A program made the translations under genes and the position numbers. A stretch of 64,000 bases of DNA from Prevotella lacticifex (GTDB lineage: Bacteria > Bacteroidota > Bacteroidia > Bacteroidales > Bacteroidaceae), in contig NZ_BPTV01000001.1 of the NCBI RefSeq assembly GCF_019973375.1, forward strand, positions 2,311,104 to 2,375,103. Reading direction: 5' to 3'. The stretch's first letter is position 1, and every line of letters begins with the position of its first letter. The notes beneath the pieces were generated by a model that saw only the letters and a list, made by a program, of their open reading frames with translations, had not been told where the DNA came from and ran no database searches. This document shows positions 49,443 to 57,427 of the stretch, piece by piece.

Positions 49443-50897
49443 ATGAGTGAAATTGCAAATCTTAAACCCGCGCAGATTTGGCGCAACTTTGACGCACTGA
49501 CACAAGTGCCTCGTCCTTCAGGACATTTGGAGAAAGTACAGCAGTTCCTCCTCGACTTCGCTATGCGCGTCGGCGTGGAGGCTTTCAAGGATGCCGGTGG
49601 CAACATCGTCATGCGCAAAAAAGCCACGCCAGGCTATGAGAACCGCAAGACCATGCTGCTCCAGGCCCACATGGACATGGTGCCGCAGAAGGCTCCCGAC
49701 AGCAGTCATAACTTCGAGACCGACCCGATAGAAACCTACATCGAGGACGGATGGGTGCACGCCAAGGGCACTACGCTCGGTTCCGACGACGGTATCGGTG
49801 TGGCAGCCATCATGGGAATCATGGAGGACAACGACCTCAAGCACGGTCCCGTGGAGGCTCTCATCACCCGCGACGAGGAGACAGGCATGTTCGGTGCCAA
49901 CGAACTGCCCGAGGGTGAGCTGCAGGCCGACATGTATCTGAACCTCGACTCCGAGACATGGGGCAACTTCACCATCGGTTCGGCAGGAGGTATCGACATC
50001 ACTGCCACACTACAATATAAAGAGGTGGAAAACGATCAGGAGGCTGCCGTCCGCGTAACGCTGAAAGGTTTGCGCGGCGGACACTCCGGACTCGAAATCA
50101 ATGAGGGGCGCGCCAACGCCAACAAGGAGATGGTAAGGCTCGTGCGCAAGGCCGTGGCCGGTCTCGGTGCGCGTCTCGCAGGATGGGAAGGCGGCAACAT
50201 GCGCAATGCCATTCCGTTCAAGGCTGAGGTCGTGCTCGCCCTGCCAGCAGCACAGGTGGAGCCTCTGAAGAAGATGGTCGCTGACCAGAAAGCCGCCATC
50301 GAGGACGAATTCAAGACCATCGAGCACGATGTGGAGTTCTTCGTCGAGGACATCGAGAAACCCGCAACGCTCGTGCCACAGGAGATTCAGGACAATCTCA
50401 TCGACGCTATCTACGCCTGCCACAACGGCGTTGTGCGCATGATACCGGTCAAACCGAACGTCGTCGAGACTTCGTCGAATCTGGCCATAATCCACATCGG
50501 AGGCGGCGAGGCATCGATAAAGATTCTCGCACGCTCCAGCCGCGAGGACATGAAGATGTATGTTGCCGAGCAGCTCGAGAGCTGTTTCAACATGGCGGGA
50601 ATGAAGACCGTCTTCAGCGGCAGCTACGGCGGCTGGGACCCGAATCCCGACAGTGAGCTCTTAGCCCTGCTGCGCAAGGTATACAAGGAGCAGAACGGCA
50701 AGGACGCGACGGTCGTTGTCGACCACGCCGGACTCGAATGCTCCGTAATCCTCGGCAAGTATCCTAACCTCGACGTTGTGTCGTTAGGTCCGACGCTGCG
50801 CAGCCCGCACACGACGAACGAGCGTTTCGAGATTGCCACGGCAGAGCCTTTCTGGAATCTGCTCACGGCCGTACTCGAACAGGTACCCGAAAAGTAA
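49443..50897 (+). CDS. pepD: Aminoacyl-histidine dipeptidase (Xaa-His dipeptidase)
   Basis: A 484-residue M20-family metallopeptidase, cytoplasmic, cleaving dipeptides such as beta-Ala-His and Gly-His. Metal and catalytic residues: LLQAHMDMVPQ (His and catalytic Asp), GTTLGSDDGIGVA (bridging Asp), ITRDEETGMFGA (catalytic Glu-Glu), LNLDSE (Asp), and a C-terminal SPHTTNER His. The long lid domain (GLRGGHSGLEI) between them is typical of PepD. The length matches E. coli PepD (485). Confidence 0.93.
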   Translation: MSEIANLKPAQIWRNFDALTQVPRPSGHLEKVQQFLLDFAMRVGVEAFKDAGGNIVMRKKATPGYENRKTMLLQAHMDMVPQKAPDSSHNFETDPIETYIEDGWVHAKGTTLGSDDGIGVAAIMGIMEDNDLKHGPVEALITRDEETGMFGANELPEGELQADMYLNLDSETWGNFTIGSAGGIDITATLQYKEVENDQEAAVRVTLKGLRGGHSGLEINEGRANANKEMVRLVRKAVAGLGARLAGWEGGNMRNAIPFKAEVVLALPAAQVEPLKKMVADQKAAIEDEFKTIEHDVEFFVEDIEKPATLVPQEIQDNLIDAIYACHNGVVRMIPVKPNVVETSSNLAIIHIGGGEASIKILARSSREDMKMYVAEQLESCFNMAGMKTVFSGSYGGWDPNPDSELLALLRKVYKEQNGKDATVVVDHAGLECSVILGKYPNLDVVSLGPTLRSPHTTNERFEIATAEPFWNLLTAVLEQVPEK

Positions 50898-50910
50898 GAC
50901 ATGCCGTCAA

Positions 50911-50973
50911 AGGCCGGCCGGCGCACAACCATCTCCACACCAACTTTAAGAGCCGTGGAGGGTGAGCCGGCCT
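50911..50973. terminator. Two-level hairpin after pepD
   Basis: AGGCCGG (50911-50917) pairs with CCGGCCT (50967-50973), and inside it CTCCAC (50933-50938) pairs with GTGGAG (50955-50960). No T-tract follows, so it is a candidate 3' end structure rather than a clear intrinsic terminator. Confidence 0.45.
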
Positions 50974-51095
50974 ACCGGCGGCTGGCTGTCGGAACCCGGA
51001 ACAGCCCCACCCTACCCGCACAACGACCGGGAGCCAAACGGCAACGGCTGACGGGAGACAGCCTGACATTGTAATAAATATTTTAAATCTATTGT

Positions 51096-51126
51096 TTTGC
51101 AGTTCAAACTTAAAATATTACCTTTG
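51096..51126 (+). promoter_or_regulatory. Consensus promoter of corA
   Basis: TTTG (51096-51099), a 19-base spacer and TACCTTTG (51119-51126). A start near 51132 leaves a leader of about 130 bases before the corA ATG. Confidence 0.75.
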
Positions 51127-51155
51127 CACCCGTAAACCAAAAAATTATTTAGAAA

Positions 51156-51191
51156 ATGGACGATTATCACGCGGCAGACTTGAATTTTTAG
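51156..51191 (+). CDS. Candidate 11-residue leader peptide of corA
   Basis: ATG at 51156 opens MDDYHAADLNF, ending at TAG 51189-51191, within the corA leader and about 25 bases after the predicted transcription start. The peptide begins with two Asp and has a third. After it the leader can fold CACGC (51168-51172) with GCGTG (51191-51195), and GGAT (51197-51200) with ATCC (51218-51221). Leader peptides ahead of Mg2+ transporters are known in enteric bacteria (for mgtA and corA). That this one is translated or senses Mg2+ is inference. Confidence 0.35.
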   Translation: MDDYHAADLNF

Positions 51192-51263
51192 CGTGAGGAT
51201 TACCCCCTGAAAGGCTGATCCCCACTGAAATAATTGTTTGCCAAAACATTGGAGATTAGCGCA

Positions 51264-52190
51264 ATGAAGACTTTTTGGAATATAAGCGGAAGCTTAAATG
51301 CCATCAACGAATGGCAACCTAACTGCTGGATACAGGTTACATGCCCTACGGAGCAGGAACAGCAGGAACTTGAGGACACTTATCACATTCCCGACTACTT
51401 CCTCGGCGATATCGCCGATACCGACGAGCGGGCCCGATACGAATACGACGACGGATGGATGCTCATCATCCTGCGTATCCCCTACGTCAAGGAAATTCGC
51501 TCGCGGACTCCATATACTACCGTGCCGTTGGGTATCATACACAAGCGCGACGTCACTATCACGGTGTGCAATTTCGAGACCAACATGATGATCGACTTCG
51601 TAAGCTACCAGCAGAAGAGGAATGTGGGATTCACCGACTATGTCGACATGATTTTCCGGCTTTTCCTCTCGTCGGCCGTATGGTACCTGAAACGACTCAA
51701 ACAGATAAACACCCTCATCGAGAAAGCCAAGCGGAATCTCGACAAGGAGGTCAACAACGAAAGTCTTATAGGACTGTCGAGGCTGCAGGACTCGCTAACA
51801 TATTTCATCACATCAATCCGTGGCAACGAGAATCTGCTGCAAAAGCTGAAATTCAAGTTGCAGGTCGACGAGCTCGACACTGACCTTATAGAAGATGTGA
51901 ACATCGAGATGAACCAGGCCAGGGAGACGACAAATATCTACTCCGACATTCTGGAATCGACGATGGACACCTATTCGAGCATCATCAACAACAACATGAA
52001 CACGGTGATGCGTACCCTCACGTCGGTGTCGATAATCATGATGCTGCCAACACTCATAACGTCTGCGTTCGGCATGAACCTCATCAACGGACTCGAAAAC
52101 AGTCCGTGGGGATTCCCGATAGCGATGATTATAAGTATTGTAGTGTCCATTGCTACGTGGATGATACTGCGGCATAAACGCTTGATTTGA
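51264..52190 (+). CDS. corA: CorA-family magnesium/divalent cation channel
   Basis: About 308 residues from the ATG at 51264 (MKTFWNISGSLNAINEW), chosen because GGAG stands 12 bases before it; an upstream frame start at 51234 adds nothing conserved. The N-terminal cytoplasmic domain is followed by a long helix (about 150-245, QINTLIEKAKRNLDKEVNNE) and two membrane segments. The selectivity motif GMN is present in TSAFGMNLINGLENS. It forms a pentameric Mg2+ channel in the inner membrane. It has its own promoter and an unusual leader. CorA relatives can also carry Co2+, Ni2+ or Zn2+. Confidence 0.9.
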   Translation: MKTFWNISGSLNAINEWQPNCWIQVTCPTEQEQQELEDTYHIPDYFLGDIADTDERARYEYDDGWMLIILRIPYVKEIRSRTPYTTVPLGIIHKRDVTITVCNFETNMMIDFVSYQQKRNVGFTDYVDMIFRLFLSSAVWYLKRLKQINTLIEKAKRNLDKEVNNESLIGLSRLQDSLTYFITSIRGNENLLQKLKFKLQVDELDTDLIEDVNIEMNQARETTNIYSDILESTMDTYSSIINNNMNTVMRTLTSVSIIMMLPTLITSAFGMNLINGLENSPWGFPIAMIISIVVSIATWMILRHKRLI

Positions 52191-52242
52191 CAATAATATT
52201 AAAAAAATCACAAAAAAATTAGGATTTAAGAAACTTTTTCAC

Positions 52243-52250
52243 TAAGTTTG
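52243..52250 (+). promoter_or_regulatory. -7 element of the DUF349 gene
   Basis: TAAGTTTG at 52243-52250 gives a start near 52256 and a leader of about 90 bases. The -33 region has only a weak match. Confidence 0.45.
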
Positions 52251-52347
52251 CACCGAATTATTTAATTCGTGAATTTTGTTTCGCCTCATGCCCGTAAGTG
52301 CTGAAGCGGACAAGTGAATACTATTCCCATAAACTAAACAGTAAATT

Positions 52348-54288
52348 ATGGACTCTCAAGACAACACCCTGGACAAGGGCACTGAAGAAGTGAAGCAGAC
52401 AGAACAAGTTGAAAACCAAACCGAGGAGACAGCAAATGCTGAGGTGAAGGCAGAGGCCGCAGACGCCACTGCCAAAGAGGAGACTCCCGCAACGGCGACC
52501 GCTGAGACCGCCGGGAGCAGCGAGACTGCACCGGAAAAGCCCAAGGAGGCTCCGACGGCTGATGCTGACGACCCTGCAAAGAAGGTTTACAACTCGAAGA
52601 AAGAGGTCATCGAAAGACTGAAGGACATCGTCGCCAGCGACGAGACACCCGACAAGGCTGAGGTTGACCACCTGAAAACGACTTTCTACAAACTGCACTT
52701 CACCGAACGCGACAAGAAGCAGAAAGAATACCTCGAGGCCGGTGGTGACCCGGAGAAATATCAGATCACACCCGACGAGGACGAGGAAGTGTTCAAGGCC
52801 GAGATGAGTGTTATCAAGGAGAAACGACAGAAAGCGTTCCTCGCCCTTGAGGAGGAAAAACAGAAAAACCTCAAGAGAAAGGAAGAGATATTAGAGAAAA
52901 TAAAGCAGATGTCGGCTACGCCGGAAGAGGCCAACAAGTCGTACAACGACTTCAAGGCCCTGCAGCAGGAGTGGAAAACGATTAAAAACGTTCCCGCCGA
53001 GAAGGCTAACGAGCTGTGGCACAACTATCAGCTGCACGTCGAGCAGTTCTACGACATGCTGAACCTGAACCGTGAGGCGCGCGAATATGACTTCAAGAAG
53101 AACCTCGAGGCAAAGGAAAAACTCTGCGAGGCTGCGGAGAAACTTGCCGACGAGCCCGATGTCATCAGCGCCTTCCACCAGCTTCAGGACCTCCATCAGC
53201 AGTATCGCGAGATAGGACCGGTAGCCAAGGAGCTCAGAGAGCAGATTTGGGCCCGCTTCAAGGCTGCCAGCACCGTCATCAACAAGAAGCACCAACAGCA
53301 CTTCGATGAGCTCAGGGCCAAGGAGGAAGATAACCTCAAGAGGAAGACTGAGCTCTGCGAGAAGGTTGAGGATATAGCAAAACAGAAAAACAAGAGCTCA
53401 TCGGAATGGGACAAGCGGACCCAGGAGATTATCGCCATACAGAAAGAATGGAAGACGATAGGATTCGCACCGCAGAAGATGAACGTGAAGATATTTGAGC
53501 GGTTCCGCGCTGCATGCGACGACTTCTTCACCCGTAAGGCCGAATTCTTCAAGAAGATGAAGGCTCAGTTTGCCGAGAACGCCGAGAAGAAGCGCGCCCT
53601 CGTAGAGCAGGCTCAGGCTCTCACCGACTCTACCGACTGGCACTCTACAGCCGACAAGCTCATTGCTCTGCAGAAGGAATGGAAAACTATCGGCATGGTA
53701 CCCCATAAACTTGGCGATAAGCTCTGGGCTGACTTCCAGACAGCTTGCAACCACTTTTTCGACGCAAGGAAGGCTGCCACAGCCGGAACACGCAATGCCG
53801 AGCGCGACAATCTGGCCAAGAAGCAGGAGGTAATAGAAAAGCTGAAGGCTCTCCTCGACAACGCCGGCGACGACGTACAGCAGAAGGTGCAGGAACTCTC
53901 GGAGGAGTTCAACAAGATTGGGCACGTGCCGTACAAGGAAAAGGACAAGGTGTACGAGAGTTATCATGCCGTCCTCGACAAGATTTATAAGGAACTGCAC
54001 GTCTCTGCGGCCCGCAAGCGCGTCGAAAACTTCCGCAACAACCTCAAGAACGTGGCGGAACGCGGCAACGATGCTCTCGACAACGAGCGCGCAAGGCTCA
54101 TGCGACAGTATGAGAGGCTCAAAGGCGACATCACCACCTATGAGAACAACCTCGGATTCCTCAACGTCAGCAGCAAGAAAGGCAACAGCCTCATCGACGA
54201 GATGAAGCGGCGCATACAGCGGCTGAAGGACGAGCTCGAGGAGACACGTCAGAAAATTAAGACCATCGACTCGCAGAACAAGGAGTAA
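52348..54288 (+). CDS. DUF349-repeat coiled-coil protein
   Basis: A 646-residue, strongly charged cytoplasmic protein. An N-terminal disordered, Glu/Thr/Ala-rich segment (about 1-75) is followed by several DUF349 helical repeats, each with a core such as LQQEWKTIKNVP, IQKEWKTIGFAPQK and LQKEWKTIGMVPHK, spaced about 70 to 75 residues apart. The C-terminus (about 590-640, IDEMKRRIQRLKDELEETRQ) is a coiled coil. Family members are found across Bacteroidetes and actinobacteria, and their role is not established to my knowledge. It is monocistronic and converges with the HU-like gene, 13 bases apart. Confidence 0.85.
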   Translation: MDSQDNTLDKGTEEVKQTEQVENQTEETANAEVKAEAADATAKEETPATATAETAGSSETAPEKPKEAPTADADDPAKKVYNSKKEVIERLKDIVASDETPDKAEVDHLKTTFYKLHFTERDKKQKEYLEAGGDPEKYQITPDEDEEVFKAEMSVIKEKRQKAFLALEEEKQKNLKRKEEILEKIKQMSATPEEANKSYNDFKALQQEWKTIKNVPAEKANELWHNYQLHVEQFYDMLNLNREAREYDFKKNLEAKEKLCEAAEKLADEPDVISAFHQLQDLHQQYREIGPVAKELREQIWARFKAASTVINKKHQQHFDELRAKEEDNLKRKTELCEKVEDIAKQKNKSSSEWDKRTQEIIAIQKEWKTIGFAPQKMNVKIFERFRAACDDFFTRKAEFFKKMKAQFAENAEKKRALVEQAQALTDSTDWHSTADKLIALQKEWKTIGMVPHKLGDKLWADFQTACNHFFDARKAATAGTRNAERDNLAKKQEVIEKLKALLDNAGDDVQQKVQELSEEFNKIGHVPYKEKDKVYESYHAVLDKIYKELHVSAARKRVENFRNNLKNVAERGNDALDNERARLMRQYERLKGDITTYENNLGFLNVSSKKGNSLIDEMKRRIQRLKDELEETRQKIKTIDSQNKE

Positions 54289-54301
54289 GTTCTGCGAATC
54301 A

Positions 54302-54784
54302 TCACTTCTTCGAAGGGAGTTTGACAACAGGGTGGATAGGTGAGCCTACCAGCCTGCTGTCTTCCTCTTCCCTCGGTTCCTCGGCCCACTGAATCTGAAC
54401 GCCGTAGCCGAAGTCGTCAACCTTACGGTTGGTGCGCGCACTGCGCTTACCGGCAGGAACGAATTTCAATTTTATATCCGAAATATTCTTCTTAATATCG
54501 AAATCCATAGGATTATCGACAGGCTTGCTCTCAACGGCAAGATGAAAGCGGCCAAGACCGTCGACGACTACCGTATGGCCGTCGCGGAGGTTGCGCGCTA
54601 TCACGTCGACAAGCTCGGTGATGAATCCTTCCACCTCACCACGGGTGAACGTTGTGGTGGCCTGAATCTCATTGGCAAGGTCGGAAGTCAGCACGTCGCC
54701 GGTATTGACGGTGCGGGCGTGCCACTTGCCGCCGTTGTTGGCATCCTTGAACTTACTCTGCTGTAAACGTATCTTTATAGCCAT
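54302..54784 (-). CDS. HU/IHF-like DNA-binding protein with extended C-terminus
   Basis: About 160 residues from the ATG at 54784 (MAIKIRLQQSKFKDANNGGKW); the longer frame from 54865 begins inside the promoter. The HU-like fold covers about 1-125: LTSDLANEIQATTTFTRGEV, GHTVVVDGLGRFHLAVESK and a following basic arm region (GKRSARTNRKVDDFG). The tail (about 126-160) is acidic then hydrophobic. It belongs to the Bacteroidetes HU-like group with a long N-terminal strand, thought to shape the nucleoid; the precise role is unknown. Consensus promoter at 54835-54866. Confidence 0.85.
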   Translation of the reverse strand: MAIKIRLQQSKFKDANNGGKWHARTVNTGDVLTSDLANEIQATTTFTRGEVEGFITELVDVIARNLRDGHTVVVDGLGRFHLAVESKPVDNPMDFDIKKNISDIKLKFVPAGKRSARTNRKVDDFGYGVQIQWAEEPREEEDSRLVGSPIHPVVKLPSKK

Positions 54785-54834
54785 AACTATCTGATTGTTA
54801 GATGGTTTTAATATTTTAGACCTTGATTTGGTAA

Positions 54835-54866
54835 CAAAGGTAGCAAAAAATAACCTAAAAACCAAA
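54835..54866 (-). promoter_or_regulatory. Consensus promoter of the HU-like gene
   Basis: On the minus strand, TTTG (54866-54863), a 20-base spacer and TACCTTTG (54842-54835). Confidence 0.7.
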
Positions 54867-54893
54867 AGAAAAACAACCTATTAGACGTGAAAA

Positions 54894-55373
54894 CGTACTG
54901 CTCTTCCATTTAGTTTCGGTCTGACATGGCATGGCTTATGCTTTGATTGCCTCTAACAGATGCTTCGTTGAGGCTATGGCATGGACGACACAAAACCGGC
55001 AATGGGATGTAAAAATAATTCACATCGTACAACCCTTCATACTGTCTTTGTATAATATTGATAATCAGAGAATTACCAATACATACCATTTGGCGTTGCA
55101 AAACAGCCCGTTTTAGGACGCGAAACGGGCCGTTTCGCAAGCTGAAACGGTCCGTTTGGGAAGCCCAAATGATAGGTTCGGGAATGGTGTAAACATATTT
55201 CAACATTGGATTGTTCTTGTGCTGCCATTTCCAAGGCATCAGGGTGCATGAAAGTATAAGCAGTGATTAGGGGCATTGGTCATCAAAGTTATACTGCAAA
55301 TATCATTCCCCGTAAGAACGGAGATTTTGCAATTATTATGCCATGTCAGTCAAAGCATAATGAAAGAGCCGCT
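54894..55373. mobile_element. MITE-like element E with palindrome array (about 480 bp)
   Basis: CGTGAAAA flanks it (54886-54893 and 55374-55381). The ends are GCTCTTCCATTTAG then CTGACATGGCATGG on the left, and reversed GGCTCTTTCATTATG then CTGACATGGCATAA on the right. About 110 bases at the right end match the right end of the ISAs1-type element. It contains no gene. Array units are at 55079 (degenerate), 55101 (AAACAGCCCGTTT), 55123 (AAACGGGCCGTTT), 55145 (AAACGGTCCGTTT) and 55167 (AAATGATAGGTTC), 22 bases apart, in the opposite orientation to element C. It lies between the HU-like gene and the rimP promoter. Confidence 0.72.
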
Positions 55374-55435
55374 CGTGAAAAAGTGATGAAAGACAAATGA
55401 AAATAACAGTACATAACGAGAAAAGCGGCGAAATA

Positions 55436-55467
55436 TTTGGCTTGACGCAAAAAAATTAGTAACTTTG
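55436..55467 (+). promoter_or_regulatory. Consensus promoter of the rimP-nusA unit
   Basis: TTTG (55436-55439), a 20-base spacer and TAACTTTG (55460-55467). The predicted start is near 55472, only about 10 bases before a terminator-like hairpin. Confidence 0.75.
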
Positions 55468-55480
55468 CAGCGTTCAGAGG

Positions 55481-55515
55481 AATGAGGGACTTGAAAAAGT
55501 TCCTCATTTTTATTT
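55481..55515 (+). terminator. Attenuator-like hairpin in the rimP leader
   Basis: AATGAGGGACTT (55481-55492), a GAAA loop and AAGTTCCTCATT (55497-55508) form a 12-bp stem with one G-T pair, followed by TTTATTTAT. It stands between the promoter and the rimP ATG at 55528. As placed, it would end most transcripts unless read-through is controlled. Confidence 0.65.
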
Positions 55516-55527
55516 ATAACACCATTT

Positions 55528-56004
55528 ATGATTGACAAAAACGTTGTAAAGACATTAGTTGACAAGTGGCTCGAGGACAACAGCGAAAAGGGCTATTTCC
55601 TCGTAGACATTCAGGTCGATGACGATAATAAGATTGTCGTCGAGATCGACCACAAGGACGGAGTAGTCATCGACGACTGCGTAAGTCTTAGCGAATTCAT
55701 CAACGACAACCTCGACCGCGACAAGGAAGACTACGAGCTGGAGGTTGGCTCAACAGGACTCGGGCAGCCGTTCAAGGTTCCGCAGCAGTACGTCATAAAC
55801 ATCGGAGAAGAGGTAGAGGTGCTCGACAAAGACGGGAAAAAGGTCAAGGGCATTCTCAAAGCCGTCGACGGAAGCAACTTCACCGTTACCGTCAACGAAA
55901 AGGTTAAAGTCGAGGGAAAGAAGCGTCCAGTGAAGATGGACGTCGACCACACCTACGACATGAACGAAGTGAAATATACAAAATACATAATAAGATTCAA
56001 ATAA
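55528..56004 (+). CDS. rimP: Ribosome maturation factor RimP
   Basis: A 158-residue cytoplasmic protein needed for 30S subunit maturation, of standard length. The N-terminal domain has YFLVDIQVDDDNKIVVEID and DDCVSLSEFINDNLDRDKEDYELEVGSTGL, with the conserved EVSSPGL-like stretch as EVGSTGLGQPF; the C-terminal SH3-like barrel follows (GILKAVDGSNFTVTV). It is the first gene of the conserved rimP-nusA-infB cluster, with nusA starting 3 bases after its stop. Confidence 0.93.
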   Translation: MIDKNVVKTLVDKWLEDNSEKGYFLVDIQVDDDNKIVVEIDHKDGVVIDDCVSLSEFINDNLDRDKEDYELEVGSTGLGQPFKVPQQYVINIGEEVEVLDKDGKKVKGILKAVDGSNFTVTVNEKVKVEGKKRPVKMDVDHTYDMNEVKYTKYIIRFK

Positions 56005-56007
56005 GCT

Positions 56008-57276
56008 ATGGCAGCAAAAAAAGATGAAGAGCAGATGCCGAACATGATTGACGTGTTCCGCGAGTTCAAGGAAACAAAGAAAATCGACCGTACGACACTC
56101 GTCAGTGTCCTCGAGGAAAGTTTCCGCACCGTACTCTCACGCATTTTTGGCTCGGATGAGAATTTCGACGTTATCGTAAACCCTGACAAGGGTGACTTCG
56201 AGATATACCGCAACCGCACTGTCGTCCCCGACGGAGAAGTGGAGGACAAGAACAAACAGATAGCACTCAAGGACGCACAGAAACTCCAGGCCGACTATGA
56301 GGTCGGCGAGGACGTGTCGGAGAAAGTCGATTTCGCCAAGTTCGGACGCAGAGCAATACTGAACCTGCGGCAGACTCTGGCCAGCAAGATTCTCGAACTC
56401 GAGCACGACGCCCTCTACAACAAATATAAGGAGCGCGTGGGCGAGGTAATCTCGGCTGAGGTTTATCAGGTTTGGAAACGCGAGGTACTGCTCGTCGACG
56501 ATGAGAACAATGAGCTCATACTGCCAAAGAGCGAGCAGATTCCACACGACGTCTACCGGAAAGGTGAGACCGTCCGCGCCGTCATCCTCAGAGTGGACAA
56601 CGAGAACAACAACCCGAAGATTATCCTCTCGCGCACCGACAATTCGTTCCTCGAGCGACTTCTCGAGGCTGAGGTTCCGGAAATTCAGGATGGCCTCATA
56701 GCAATAAAGAAGATTGCACGTATGCCGGGAGAGAGAGCAAAGATTGCAGTAGAGAGCTTCGACGACCGCATCGACCCGGTAGGAGCCTGCGTAGGCGTGC
56801 GCGGCAGCCGCGTACACGGTATCGTCAGAGAGCTGAACAACGAGAATATCGATGTCATCAGCTACACGACGAACACTAAGCTCTTCATCCAAAGAGCATT
56901 GTCGCCGGCAAAGGTCAGCAGTCTGAATATCGACGAGGAAGCAAAGAAGGCCGAAGTTTATCTGCAGCCGGAGGAGGTCAGCCTGGCCATAGGTAAAGGC
57001 GGACTGAACATCAAACTGGCTTCCATGCTCACCGGCTATACCATCGATGTCTTCCGCGAGGTCGACAACGCTGAGCAGGAGGAGGACATCTACCTCGATG
57101 AGTTCTCCGACGAAATAGACCAGTGGGTCATCGACGCTATAAAAGGTATCGGACTCGACACAGCAAAGCAGGTGCTCAACGCACCGAGGGAGATGCTTAT
57201 CGAGAAAGCCGACCTTGAGGAAGAAACCGTCGACCACGTTCTGAAAGTGCTGAAGGCTGAATTTGCCAACGGCTAA
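56008..57276 (+). CDS. nusA: Transcription termination/antitermination protein NusA
   Basis: A 422-residue RNA polymerase-binding factor controlling pausing, termination and antitermination. The N-terminal domain (about 1-130; KIDRTTLVSVLEESFRTVL) binds polymerase. An S1 domain (about 135-205), then two KH domains: VGACVGVRGSRVHGIVREL (KH1, GxxG) and SLAIGKGGLNIKLASMLTGY (KH2) follow. The C-terminal acidic repeat is absent, as in many non-proteobacteria; a short helix-hairpin region ends the protein (IGLDTAKQVLNAPREML). It is 3 bases from rimP. Confidence 0.95.
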   Translation: MAAKKDEEQMPNMIDVFREFKETKKIDRTTLVSVLEESFRTVLSRIFGSDENFDVIVNPDKGDFEIYRNRTVVPDGEVEDKNKQIALKDAQKLQADYEVGEDVSEKVDFAKFGRRAILNLRQTLASKILELEHDALYNKYKERVGEVISAEVYQVWKREVLLVDDENNELILPKSEQIPHDVYRKGETVRAVILRVDNENNNPKIILSRTDNSFLERLLEAEVPEIQDGLIAIKKIARMPGERAKIAVESFDDRIDPVGACVGVRGSRVHGIVRELNNENIDVISYTTNTKLFIQRALSPAKVSSLNIDEEAKKAEVYLQPEEVSLAIGKGGLNIKLASMLTGYTIDVFREVDNAEQEEDIYLDEFSDEIDQWVIDAIKGIGLDTAKQVLNAPREMLIEKADLEEETVDHVLKVLKAEFANG

Positions 57277-57427
57277 AGAATGAAGAAAAGGTAAAAAAGG
57301 ATATAGATATAGGTAAAAACCTGACAACAAGAAGAAAGATAAGAAAGAACAATAAACATAAGAAAAGACGGTAAATGAGTTGAGGGCATCCCTACCTTTT
57401 CACTTTTTTACCTTTAAAGTAAGATAT

